Part shown: piece by piece, positions 8,292 to 15,569 of the stretch | Layout of the letters: each line of letters begins with the position of its first letter | Position numbering within the stretch: position 1 is the first letter of the stretch | Assembly (NCBI RefSeq): GCF_003668875.1 | Contig: NZ_RAWM01000095.1 | Location: forward strand, 1-34,145 | Reading direction: 5' to 3' | DNA length: 34,145 bases | Origin: Corallococcus interemptor | GTDB taxonomy: Bacteria > Myxococcota > Myxococcia > Myxococcales > Myxococcaceae | The notes under the pieces: model-generated | What the model saw: only the letters and a program-made list of their open reading frames with translations | What the model was told of the DNA's origin: nothing | The model's database searches: none | Position numbers and translations under genes: made by a program

Positions 8292-8765
8292 TTACATCGC
8301 GGCCGTGGTGGACAGCGCGACGAAGGCGTAGCGCAGACCTTTACCCAGGGTGACGAAGACGACGAAGGGAAAGGGCCGCACGCCCACGAAGCCGCCCGCG
8401 AGCACGAACGCGTCCCCCAGGATGGGCAGCCACGCCATGAGCAGCGCGGGCGCCCCCCAGGTGCGCAGGTTCGCCTCCACGCGCGCCATGCGGGGGCCCT
8501 CCTTCTCCCGGCGGCGCGCCACCCAGCGGCCCACCGCGCCGCCTCCGCCGCGAGACACCCACTGACCCAGGATGTAGAGCGTCAACGCGCCCAGCACATT
8601 GCCCACGGTGGCGACGACGGTGGCCATCACCGGCGGCGTGCCGTTGTAGATGAGGGCGGCGAGCATCGCCTCGGAGGGCACCGGCACCACGGAGCCCGCC
8701 AGCATGGCGACGAAGAACATCCCGGGAAGGCCCCAGGTGGACAGGACGGACGGCTCGGCGGGCAT
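8292..8765 (-). CDS. YqaA/DedA-like (SNARE-associated) small membrane protein
   Basis: The 157-residue protein has several hydrophobic segments. The first contains the re-entrant motif GSVVPVPSEAMLAALIYNG and the second GNVLGALTLYILGQ, both characteristic of the YqaA branch of the DedA/SNARE-associated family; a positively charged loop (RRREKEGPRMARVE) and two more membrane segments follow. DedA relatives help maintain membrane potential and flip polyprenyl or phospholipid carriers; the specific job of YqaA proteins is unknown. The ATG at 8765 is chosen because codons upstream encode an Arg/Pro-rich stretch unlike family members. The Shine-Dalgarno site is weak, so the start is uncertain. It is followed on the same strand by the nuclease gene but probably not co-transcribed. 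Confidence 0.75.
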   Translation of the reverse strand: MPAEPSVLSTWGLPGMFFVAMLAGSVVPVPSEAMLAALIYNGTPPVMATVVATVGNVLGALTLYILGQWVSRGGGGAVGRWVARRREKEGPRMARVEANLRTWGAPALLMAWLPILGDAFVLAGGFVGVRPFPFVVFVTLGKGLRYAFVALSTTAAM

Positions 8766-8928
8766 GGGAGGCCTGGGGCCATACACCCGCGGCGGGGCTT
8801 TCGTCTTGTCCCGCGTCGCCGCTCCCCTGCCCTCCACCCTGCCCCCCGGTGCCGGAGGCTGTCCGGCGGCGCGGGCCACTCACGGGCAGGGGTTGTAGGG
8901 GTGGGTGGCAGTCTCCATCGTCCCCCGC

Positions 8929-9261
8929 ATGCGACGCTCGACGCGCGAACGGTCTGGCATGCGGTCCATCGACACGGAGGATGAGCGCATCGCCTCGCTG
9001 CTCGTCGCGGAGAGCCCGGCGCTGCACTTCGAGGGTTCCCGGGACCTGGTGGTGCGGCTGCGCGACGGGCGCCGCTTCGTGCTCACCGTGCTGACCCTGG
9101 AGGCGCTGGAGGCGCGGCTGGGCGGGGCCCCGTCCTACGTGGCCACGGGCATCGTCCTGGTGCGGCGGATGTCGGACGGCGCCCTGCTCCACGCGGTGCG
9201 CTCGGCGCTGGACCAGGGGCTGGAGCGCTTCGGCACGCTCCAGCCGCCCATCGAGGAGTGA
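8929..9261 (+). CDS. Small conserved-looking hypothetical protein
   Basis: I do not recognise this protein of about 110 residues. It has no signal peptide or membrane segment and looks like a compact alpha/beta domain: a helix with DEERIA-like charge pattern, then strands around LVVRLRDGRRFVLTVLTLEAL and YVATGIVLVRR, then an amphipathic helix with HAVRSALDQGLERF. The start is uncertain. GTG at 8905, ATG at 8929 and ATG at 8959 are all in frame and none has a clear ribosome site; the middle one is given. It is the only plus-strand gene between two minus-strand genes and converges on the amidohydrolase, with 13 bases between. GC-rich codon use supports real coding. Confidence 0.55.
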   Translation: MRRSTRERSGMRSIDTEDERIASLLVAESPALHFEGSRDLVVRLRDGRRFVLTVLTLEALEARLGGAPSYVATGIVLVRRMSDGALLHAVRSALDQGLERFGTLQPPIEE

Positions 9262-9274
9262 GGCCCAGGGGCCT
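9261..9274. terminator. Short inverted repeat in a convergent gap
   Basis: AGGCCC and GGGCCT, 2 bases apart, fill the 13-base gap between the convergent stops of the small hypothetical gene and the amidohydrolase gene. A bidirectional terminator is possible, but the 6-bp arms and missing T-runs make it weak. Confidence 0.2.
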
Positions 9275-10654
9275 TCAGGGTGAGGGAGCGGGCGCGGGAG
9301 CCTCCGGGAGCCTCCCCGCCACCTTCCGGCCCTGGCGCCAGACGCCGACGACGCGGTCCACTGCGGCGATGTGGGTGGCGGCTTCGCCCTCCACGAGGAA
9401 GAGGTCGGCGCGCATGCCCAGCTGGATGCGGCCCCGGTCCTTGAGCTGGAGCAGGGACGCCGCGTTCCCGGTGGCGACGGCCAGGGCCTGTCCCGGCGAG
9501 AGGCCCGCGAGCACCATCAGCTTGAGCTCACGGTGCTCCGCGAAGCCGGGGATGCGCAGCGGCGTGGCGCCGGAGTCCGTGCCGAAGCCCACCTTCACGC
9601 CCGCGGAGTAGAGCGCCTTCAGGTTGGCCAGGTTGGTTTCGAGCGCGTGGCGCGCCTCCCGGGCCTTGGGGTCCGCCAGGGTCTTCTTGCGCCACGCGGC
9701 GTCCTCGAACTGCGCGCGCAGCTCGGGCGACAGCGCGGGCTGGAGCACCGGGTCGTCCACGAGCTGGGGCTGGTCCGCGTAGAGGACGGTGGCTTCGTCC
9801 AGCGCCAGCGTGGGCACGTACCAGACGCCGCGCTCCTTCATGGCGTTGACGAAGGCTTCGTCCACGGGCTGGTCGCGCACGCCGTGGGCGAGGATGTCCA
9901 CGCCCGCGGCCACCACGGCCTTCGCGTCCTCCAGGTCATGGATGTGGGCGGCGACGCGCAGGCCCTGCTTGTGGGACTCGTCGATGACGGCCTGGTAGAT
10001 GTCCGGCTTCATCTTCGGCAGCTTGCCCAGGAAGCTGTCCACCCAGACCTTCACCAGGTCCACGCGGCTCTTCTTCAGCGAGCGCACGGCGGCGCGGGCC
10101 TCCTCCGCCGTGGTGGGGCGGAAGACCTGGTCGGGCGCGTTGTTCGTCATCGCCTGGGGAGGTCCGCCCTCCGGCACGCCAATGCCCTGCCCCGCGCCGA
10201 AGAGGTCCGCGCCGCTGAAGCCATCCGCGTGGGCCTCCTCGCGCAGCTCGTTGAACAGCGGCCGGTTCATCCCGAGCGCCGTCACGGTGGTGACGCCGTA
10301 GGCGGCGAACTGGCGCAGCTGCTTCTGGACGTTCTCGCGCGTGTAGTTCTGGGAGCCCGTGGTGGTGCCGGACGTCTGGCCCACGTGGCTGTGGTCGGAG
10401 ATGAGGCCGGGCAGCATCGTCTGCCCCTTGAAGTCGATGATCTCCGCGTCCTTGGGGACCTTCGTGGCGATGGCGAGCCCCACGGACTCGATGCGTCCAT
10501 CGCGCACCACCACCGCGGCCTGCTTCAGCGGCCGGCCTCCGGAGCCATCCAGCACCGTCCCGCCCTGGAAGACGAGGGTGCGCGAGGGCGCCGCGCTGGC
10601 GGACAGCGGCAGCGCGAGGGCGAGCAGGGCGGCGGTCAGGAAACGCGAGCGCAT
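9275..10654 (-). CDS. Exported amidohydrolase family protein (imidazolonepropionase-like)
   Basis: The 459-residue protein has a Sec signal peptide cleaved near Ala-Ser-Ala-Ala (residues 19-22). An N-terminal beta sandwich (VVVRDGRIESVG) leads into the TIM barrel of the metal-dependent amidohydrolase superfamily. Metal ligands are visible: His88 and His90 in the DHSHV strand, Lys202 (bridging lysine) in DLVKVW, His237/His239 in AAHIHD, His257 in LAHG and Asp360 in GTDSG. The C-terminal GRIQLGMRADLFLVEG segment closes the sandwich, as in imidazolonepropionase- and prolidase-like members. It likely hydrolyses a cyclic amide or dipeptide in the periplasm; the substrate is not readable. GAGGAG 8 bases before the ATG at 10654 fixes the start. 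It is divergent from the DisA-like gene. Confidence 0.88.
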   Translation of the reverse strand: MRSRFLTAALLALALPLSASAAPSRTLVFQGGTVLDGSGGRPLKQAAVVVRDGRIESVGLAIATKVPKDAEIIDFKGQTMLPGLISDHSHVGQTSGTTTGSQNYTRENVQKQLRQFAAYGVTTVTALGMNRPLFNELREEAHADGFSGADLFGAGQGIGVPEGGPPQAMTNNAPDQVFRPTTAEEARAAVRSLKKSRVDLVKVWVDSFLGKLPKMKPDIYQAVIDESHKQGLRVAAHIHDLEDAKAVVAAGVDILAHGVRDQPVDEAFVNAMKERGVWYVPTLALDEATVLYADQPQLVDDPVLQPALSPELRAQFEDAAWRKKTLADPKAREARHALETNLANLKALYSAGVKVGFGTDSGATPLRIPGFAEHRELKLMVLAGLSPGQALAVATGNAASLLQLKDRGRIQLGMRADLFLVEGEAATHIAAVDRVVGVWRQGRKVAGRLPEAPAPAPSP

Positions 10655-10842
10655 GGGGTGGGCTCCTCGGGGGGAAGCGGGGAACCCTAGGGGTGCGTCC
10701 GGACGGGAACAACCCTTCGTGGCCGCGACTGTCGTGGCGCCGGTGCTACAGGCCGGGCGCACGGTGGGAAACGAACGCCGCATCGCGGCGCGCGAGCGAC
10801 TTCCACCGGGAAACACGGCGCCGTGATTATGCTGCCCGCCCG
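10655..10842. promoter_or_regulatory. Divergent promoter region between amidohydrolase and DisA-like genes
   Basis: This 188-base gap separates two divergent starts. The only A/T-rich patch is GTGATTATGCT at 10823-10833, about 10 bases before the DisA-like ATG, which has no Shine-Dalgarno sequence; that mRNA may have almost no leader. No operator-like symmetry was found. Confidence 0.3.
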
Positions 10843-12159
10843 ATGGATGAACCCGGCCTGCAATATCCCGGAGAAGCCCTGCGCGGGTGGCTCCGGCAGT
10901 TCGCCAAGACGCCGCTCGCCGAGCCGACGTTGAAGCTGCTGGTCGTGCTGGCGGACACGGTGTTCTTCGCGAGCCTGGGGCGGGAGGAGGGCGAGGCCAC
11001 GCGCGTGCGCATCGCCTACCACGCGCAGGGGTTGCAGGGCCTGCAGGCGGTGCGCGAGACGGTCTACATCGGAGGACAGAAGGGCAAGCGGCAGGCGTGG
11101 GAGACGCTGCCCCTGGAGCCCAAGTCGAGCATCACCGACTTCAGCGTGGAGGCGCTGGTGAAGCTGGCGCCCGCGGCGAACCTGCCGCGCACGGCGGTGG
11201 TGGTGGGGCCGCGCGAGGGCAAGCTGCGCATCCAGGGGCTGGCGCGCCGGGTGGAGTACACGGAGTTCCACGCCGAGGGCGAGGAGGACGTCTTCATCCT
11301 GCACGCGCCGGAGCCGGGCCACCTGGTGGTGAGCACGCAGGGGCGCGAGGTGTTCCGCTACGAGCAGGGCGCGCCGGTGCCGCCGGGCCGGCGCGTGGCG
11401 CTGCACGACCTGCTCTTCCACGAGGACAGCGCGGTGCGCGCGGCGCTGATGGAGATGTGCTCCACGCTGGTGGAGTCCCTGCCCAAGGTGCAGCCGCTGA
11501 TGGGCGGCAACCGCGAGTGGTACGTGTCGAACGCGGTACAGGGGCTCATCCGGAAGATGGCGGGGTTGCATCACGGGGGGCTCATCGCGCTGTTGCCCAA
11601 GCAGCACGACGTGGAGCGCTTCCGCACGCGAGGCAAGTACGTCCTGCCGCCGGAGCAGGGCTCGCTGTTGCGTCAGCGGTTGCAGCGCTTCGTGCAGGCG
11701 CGGGCGGACCTCATCAACGGCGCGTGGCAGGCGGAGGCCGGCAAGGCGGCGGAGGAGGAAGAGGATCCGGAGCTGAAGAAGGCCGCCGCCGAGCACGACG
11801 ACAAGGTGACGGAGAGCGACTTCCAGGCGCTGGTGGAGAGCATCGGGCAGTTCACCGCGGTGGACAACGCGCTGGTGCTGGGGCCGGAGCTGGAGTTGCT
11901 CTGCGCGGGGTATCAGATCGCCATCCCGCGAAGCGGTCCGCCGCAGGTCTTCGAGGCGAGGACGCTCCAGGGGCGTCCGGGGCCGCACTACCCCATCAGC
12001 CAGCACGGCTCACGCCACCGGGCCGCGGCGGTCTTCGCCAACCAGCACTCCGGAGCCGTGGTGTTCGTGGCGTCGCAGGACGGCCCGCTCCGCTGCCTGC
12101 ACCGGCCTCCGGGCAAGAAGAAGGTCCTGCTCTGGAGCCTCCTGCTGACGGAGGACTGA
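10843..12159 (+). CDS. Protein with C-terminal DisA-like diadenylate-cyclase domain (DACNV-type sensor protein)
   Basis: The 438-residue cytosolic protein has a C-terminal region resembling the DAC (DisA_N) fold that makes cyclic di-AMP from two ATP. GSRHRAAAVF (Arg391-His392-Arg393) matches the RHR signature, followed by a hydrophobic strand and a SQDG turn like the SEETG turn of CdaA/DisA. The upstream signature, normally DGA, reads Asp341-Asn342-Ala343, so the acidic residue stays but the glycine is replaced. The N-terminal two thirds is probably the sensor region called DACNV in nucleotide-signalling surveys; an acidic/charged linker (about residues 300-320, EEEED) separates the two. Activity is uncertain. 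The SitA5-type toxin gene starts 7 bases after its stop, so the two are probably co-transcribed. Confidence 0.7.
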   Translation: MDEPGLQYPGEALRGWLRQFAKTPLAEPTLKLLVVLADTVFFASLGREEGEATRVRIAYHAQGLQGLQAVRETVYIGGQKGKRQAWETLPLEPKSSITDFSVEALVKLAPAANLPRTAVVVGPREGKLRIQGLARRVEYTEFHAEGEEDVFILHAPEPGHLVVSTQGREVFRYEQGAPVPPGRRVALHDLLFHEDSAVRAALMEMCSTLVESLPKVQPLMGGNREWYVSNAVQGLIRKMAGLHHGGLIALLPKQHDVERFRTRGKYVLPPEQGSLLRQRLQRFVQARADLINGAWQAEAGKAAEEEEDPELKKAAAEHDDKVTESDFQALVESIGQFTAVDNALVLGPELELLCAGYQIAIPRSGPPQVFEARTLQGRPGPHYPISQHGSRHRAAAVFANQHSGAVVFVASQDGPLRCLHRPPGKKKVLLWSLLLTED

Positions 12160-12166
12160 GGCCGGA

Positions 12167-13486
12167 ATGAAGCGGCTGGGCTGGGTACTGCTGCTGGGGT
12201 GGTTCGTCTCTGGCTGCGCGACGACGCGAGTCGTGCGCCTGGAGGTGGAAGACGGCGAGCGGATCCTCGTCACTCCCCGGGCAGAAGAAGACGCGCCCCG
12301 GCTGGAGGAGGACGAGTTCAAGAAGGCCGTGAGGACGCTCGCGAGGGATGTGCGGCCCTCCGCGCATCCGCTGCGTCAGGCACGCGAGCTGTTCGGCCTG
12401 CCGGAGCGCAGCGGCCTCTTCGGCTTTCGCGAACGGGCGCGACTCATCGTCCCGCTGGGTGAGGAGGAGGCACGCGAGCTGCGGCTTCTGGAAGCGTCCG
12501 ACGACCTGACGCGTGGCTATAGACAGTGGTGCGACAAGCGGCGCAAGCAGCCGGGGGACTGCCTGCGCTTGCTGGAAGAAGGCCCCTTGCTGGGCAGCGA
12601 CGGCCGCTATGCGCTGGCGATGGCCATCGCGATGGACTCCGTCTGGAGCGAGACAGCCCAAGCCCTGGAGGGCATCGCGAGCCCCCAGGCCGTCATGGCC
12701 ACCCTCACCTCCACTGTGACGATGTACCTGCTGCTGTGGGCCATGCCGGAGCCCGTCTCCAAGGGCCTGGCCGCCCTCATCACCGCTGCGGCGATTGCGT
12801 ACCTGGGCGTGGACACCGTGTGGAGCATCCTCGACGGCTGGGTGACGCTGGTGCGCCACGTGGACCAGGCCACCACGTTCGTCCAGGTGCGCGACGCGGG
12901 CGAAGCCTATGGCGCGGTGCTGGGAAAGAACGCCGCGCGCGTCTTCGTGATGCTGGCTACAGCGGCCATTGGCAACACGGCAGGGCTCGCGATGAAGGCC
13001 CCCACCCTGCCTGGCTCCGCACAGGCGGCGGTCGCGGTGGAGACACAAGCAGGCCTCCAGTTCGTCGCCATCGGCGGCGTGCGCTCCGTGGCCATGACGG
13101 CCGACGGTTTCACGCTCGCGCTCGCGCCCAACGCGGTGGCCATGTCATCGCGGTCCGGCAAGCCTCAGCGGCACCACCTGGCCACCATCCGCAATGAGAA
13201 GTCCGCGAAAACTGGCGGACCGTGGACCCCGCTCTTCCGGCGAATCTTCAAGCGAGCCGGCATGGAGCTGAAGGATCCGGAGAACATCGTCGAAGTCCCA
13301 GGCCACCGGGGCCCCCATCCCGCCGAGTACCATCAACTCGTCTATGACAGGTTGAGGCAGGCGACTTCCGAATGCCGCAGCGTAGAAGCATGCCGCGAAG
13401 CCCTGACTGACGCTCTCAGGATCTTGGGCGAGCTGGCCAGAACGCGTGGCACGGAGCTCAACCGGTTGCTGACCCAAGGCCGCTGA
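12167..13486 (+). CDS. SitA5-type lipoprotein polymorphic toxin, copy 1 (AHH-nuclease-like C-terminus)
   Basis: The 439-residue protein has a lipoprotein signal (WFVSGC, Cys17). The long conserved N-terminal/middle region includes two hydrophobic helices (about residues 175-225) and a variable C-terminal domain (about 325-439). That domain carries His336-His337, Asn373 and a GHRGPHP..YH motif (His380, His384, His389), matching the AHH branch of HNH/Endo VII nuclease toxins. SitA lipoproteins of Myxococcus move between kin by TraA/TraB outer-membrane exchange and kill recipients lacking the cognate immunity protein; assignment to SitA5 rests on my recall of the characteristic lipoprotein region. 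The Imm11-type immunity gene follows after 11 bases. A nearly identical copy lies at 17798-19123, diverging mainly in the last ~115 residues. Confidence 0.85.
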   Translation: MKRLGWVLLLGWFVSGCATTRVVRLEVEDGERILVTPRAEEDAPRLEEDEFKKAVRTLARDVRPSAHPLRQARELFGLPERSGLFGFRERARLIVPLGEEEARELRLLEASDDLTRGYRQWCDKRRKQPGDCLRLLEEGPLLGSDGRYALAMAIAMDSVWSETAQALEGIASPQAVMATLTSTVTMYLLLWAMPEPVSKGLAALITAAAIAYLGVDTVWSILDGWVTLVRHVDQATTFVQVRDAGEAYGAVLGKNAARVFVMLATAAIGNTAGLAMKAPTLPGSAQAAVAVETQAGLQFVAIGGVRSVAMTADGFTLALAPNAVAMSSRSGKPQRHHLATIRNEKSAKTGGPWTPLFRRIFKRAGMELKDPENIVEVPGHRGPHPAEYHQLVYDRLRQATSECRSVEACREALTDALRILGELARTRGTELNRLLTQGR

Positions 13487-13497
13487 CAGGCACGACC

Positions 13498-14073
13498 ATG
13501 ACCACCCGCTACTTCAGACTGTCAGAAGACGTCTACGCGCCAGGACGCTGGTATCTGGGCGATCCCGTGGATGAGAAGTCCGTGGAGGTTGAGGACCCGT
13601 GGATGTTCAGCGCGGGGAAGCCCATCCAGTCCCCTGGCCTCCTCCGATTTCCCATCGACGAGCCTGGAAGACCGTTGGATTACTCCGAAGCAGGCATCGG
13701 AAGTACGCCCATCCTGCATGTCAAACTGGCCACGGTCTTCGCAGCGCTAGCACCCGAGGACATCCAGCTCTTCGCGGTGGACATCCCTGGCTCCCCCGAA
13801 CAGTTCAACATGCTCGTGGCGACCCGGTTGGTCCGCTGTATCGACGACAAAGCCTCCCGGGAAGTGGAGTACTGGGACCCCATCAAGCACAAGCAGCCTG
13901 AGAAGGCGGGCCAGTACTCCTCCGTTGCGGGAATGCGCATCGACCCATCGAAGGTGGGTGATGCCAAGGTCTTCCGCACCTGGGGCTGGAAGGTTGCCCT
14001 CATCGTCTCCGAAGACCTGAAGACGGCGCTGGAGCGCACCGGCGCCACCGGCATGCGGTTCACGGAAGTGTAG
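13498..14073 (+). CDS. Imm11-family immunity protein, copy 1
   Basis: A 191-residue soluble protein without signal peptide, as expected for a cytoplasmic antidote to a nuclease delivered by outer-membrane exchange. It begins with a YFRLSEDV strand and an acidic EDPWMF segment and ends with a conserved block (GMRID.SKVGDAK.FR.WGW, then LIVSEDLKTALERTGATGM). This matches the Imm11 (formerly DUF1629) family associated with polymorphic toxins. The N-terminal two thirds differs strongly from the second copy at 19134-19703, while the last ~55 residues are almost the same, so specificity probably lies in the N-terminal part. No strong Shine-Dalgarno site is seen; the 11-base gap to the toxin gene suggests coupling. 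Confidence 0.8.
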   Translation: MTTRYFRLSEDVYAPGRWYLGDPVDEKSVEVEDPWMFSAGKPIQSPGLLRFPIDEPGRPLDYSEAGIGSTPILHVKLATVFAALAPEDIQLFAVDIPGSPEQFNMLVATRLVRCIDDKASREVEYWDPIKHKQPEKAGQYSSVAGMRIDPSKVGDAKVFRTWGWKVALIVSEDLKTALERTGATGMRFTEV

Positions 14074-14090
14074 AGCCTCGCACGCGGGCA

Positions 14091-14102
14091 GCCCGGCCGG
14101 GC
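14091..14102. terminator. Perfect 12-base palindrome after immunity gene 1
   Basis: GCCCGGCCGGGC lies 18 bases past the immunity stop. It could fold into a short GC hairpin ending transcription of the toxin cassette before the MocR promoter, but there is no T-run and this palindrome class can arise by chance in GC-rich DNA. Confidence 0.2.
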
Positions 14103-14120
14103 CTTGGCACATGCTCCGGA

Positions 14121-14142
14121 TTGTCATGGTACAATCCAATTC
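14121..14142 (+). promoter_or_regulatory. Probable leaderless promoter and operator of the MocR-type gene
   Basis: TACAAT (14130-14135) resembles a -10 box 7 bases before the ATG, so transcription would begin at or within a base or two of the start codon; there is no Shine-Dalgarno sequence. It sits inside TTGT-N6-ACAA (14121-14134), and TCCAATT occurs twice here (just before and just after the ATG). These are plausible autoregulatory binding sites for the encoded GntR-domain protein. Confidence 0.45.
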
Positions 14143-15537
14143 ATGTCCCAGTCCAATTGGAAGCCGCGCCTGAAACGCTCCGAGGGCCCCCTCTATGGGG
14201 CGCTCGTGGATGCGCTCGCGGCGGACATCAGCGCGGGACGGCTTCGCGCGGGGGACCGGCTGCCCACGCACCGGGAGCTCGCGAGCACGCTGGGGACTTC
14301 ACTGGGCACGGTGACCCGGGCCTACGCTGAAGCGGAACGGCGGGGACTCATCTGGAGCCAGGTGGGCAATGGGACGTTCGTGCGGAACCTGCGCGAGGGG
14401 GACCGCTACACGCCCCAGCTCGACCGGACGCGCATCGACCTGGGCCCCACCGCGGTTCCCATCGTCCCCGGCGACATGGGGCACCTCGCGTTCTCAGCCG
14501 CGCTCCAACGGCTGGGCGAGCGCGCGGACCTGAGCGCGCTCAGTGGCTATCAGGCTCACGCGGGCACGGAAGCACAGCGGGCAGCAGGAGCCCGCTGGCT
14601 GGAGCTCTCGGGCGTACCCGCCACGAGCGACAACGTCATCGTGAGCTGTGGGGCCCAGCACGCGACCTTGATGGCGTTGTCGCTGCTCGCGAACCCGGGC
14701 GGACTGCTGGTGGAGGACGTCACCTATCCCGGAGTCCTCGCCGCCGCGGAGTGGCTGCGATTGCCCACCCATCCGGTGGCGCTCGACGCGGAAGGACTCG
14801 TCCCGGAGGCGCTCGCGGAGGCCTGCCGGAAGAGCCCGGCGCGGGTGCTCTACTGCACGCCCACGAACCACAACCCGACCACGATCGTCATGCCGTTGAA
14901 GCGGAGGCAGGCGCTGGTCGAGGTCTGCCGGAAGTTCGACGTCACCGTCATCGAGAACGGCGCGCTGGCCCCGCTCGTGGCGAAGGCGCCACCGCCCCTG
15001 GCCGCGCTGGCTCCCGAACGGACGTACCACCTGGCGAGCCTGTCCAAGGCCGTGCTGCCCGCGCTGCGCGTCGGCTACCTCCGGATGCCGGACCTGGCGT
15101 CACGGCAGACACTGGAGCACGCGGCCGCGGCGACGGTCTGGTCCGGGTCTCCCCTGCTGAATGAACTGGCCACGCAGTGGGTGACGGACGGAACGGCCGA
15201 GTCCCTGCGCGACGCACGCCGCTCGGAAGCCACGGCCCGCCAGGCCCTGGCGTCAAAGGTCTTGAAGGGCCATCCCTATGTCGCGCACCCCGGCGCGTAC
15301 TTCCTGTGGATGCCCATCCCGGAACACCGGCGCGCCACGGAGCTGGTGGAGGCCGCCGCCGCACGTGACGTGCTGCTCGGACCCGCGCACCTGTTCGCGG
15401 CCCGGCCGGGCCAGGCGCCCAATGCGCTGCGAGTGTCCCTGGCCGCCGCCGGCTCCCGAGAGGAATTGGAGAGGGGCCTGAAGACGCTGGCGGAGCTGCT
15501 GGGCACTACGGCCCCGACACCGCGACGCCTGGCCTGA
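14143..15537 (+). CDS. MocR-type GntR transcription regulator with aminotransferase-like domain
   Basis: The 464-residue protein has an N-terminal GntR winged helix (about residues 12-80; AGDRLPTHRELASTLGTSLGTVTRAY with wing GNGTFV) joined to a fold-type I aminotransferase domain. Lys302 in SLSKAVLPALRVGY is the expected PLP Schiff-base lysine, and an NPTT loop matches the NPTG region. Where most MocR proteins have EDDYD, contacting the pyridine nitrogen, this one has Glu271-Asn272-Gly273, so that Asp appears lost. Such proteins sense PLP or an amino compound and regulate neighbouring metabolic genes. Start ATG 14143 is favoured by the -10 box just upstream; an in-frame TTG at 14104 is less likely. 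The S9 peptidase gene follows on the same strand. Confidence 0.85.
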   Translation: MSQSNWKPRLKRSEGPLYGALVDALAADISAGRLRAGDRLPTHRELASTLGTSLGTVTRAYAEAERRGLIWSQVGNGTFVRNLREGDRYTPQLDRTRIDLGPTAVPIVPGDMGHLAFSAALQRLGERADLSALSGYQAHAGTEAQRAAGARWLELSGVPATSDNVIVSCGAQHATLMALSLLANPGGLLVEDVTYPGVLAAAEWLRLPTHPVALDAEGLVPEALAEACRKSPARVLYCTPTNHNPTTIVMPLKRRQALVEVCRKFDVTVIENGALAPLVAKAPPPLAALAPERTYHLASLSKAVLPALRVGYLRMPDLASRQTLEHAAAATVWSGSPLLNELATQWVTDGTAESLRDARRSEATARQALASKVLKGHPYVAHPGAYFLWMPIPEHRRATELVEAAAARDVLLGPAHLFAARPGQAPNALRVSLAAAGSREELERGLKTLAELLGTTAPTPRRLA

Positions 15538-15558
15538 CGTCCGCCTTCCCCCGTTCCC

Positions 15559-15562
15559 GGAG
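15559..15562 (+). promoter_or_regulatory. Ribosome binding site deciding the S9 peptidase start
   Basis: GGAG is one base from an in-frame ATG at 15564 but seven bases from the ATG at 15570, so the second ATG is the better start. The two differ by two residues. Confidence 0.5.
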
Positions 15563-15569
15563 AATGCCA

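Larger units (their letters stand above)
12167..14073 (+). repeat. Toxin-immunity cassette, copy 1 of a long direct duplication
   Basis: This unit matches 17798-19703 in the same orientation. Visible nucleotide identity is very high from the toxin ATG to about 13200 and again from about 13909 to the immunity stop codon, with a divergent middle (toxin C-terminus and immunity N-terminus). Flanking sequences outside the ATG and the stop show no clear match. Confidence 0.85.

Noticed and set aside
6259-8331. Long plus-strand frame opposite the nuclease gene
   Set aside because: Arg/His/Ala-rich shadow; the minus strand encodes a complete EEP-fold lipoprotein.
10887-12170. Plus-strand frame overlapping the DisA-like gene
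   Set aside because: Gly/Ala/Arg-rich out-of-frame reading of the DisA-like gene without motifs.
14104-14120. TTGGCAC as a sigma-54 -24 element
   Set aside because: No GC/TTGC element occurs at the required 10-base spacing downstream.
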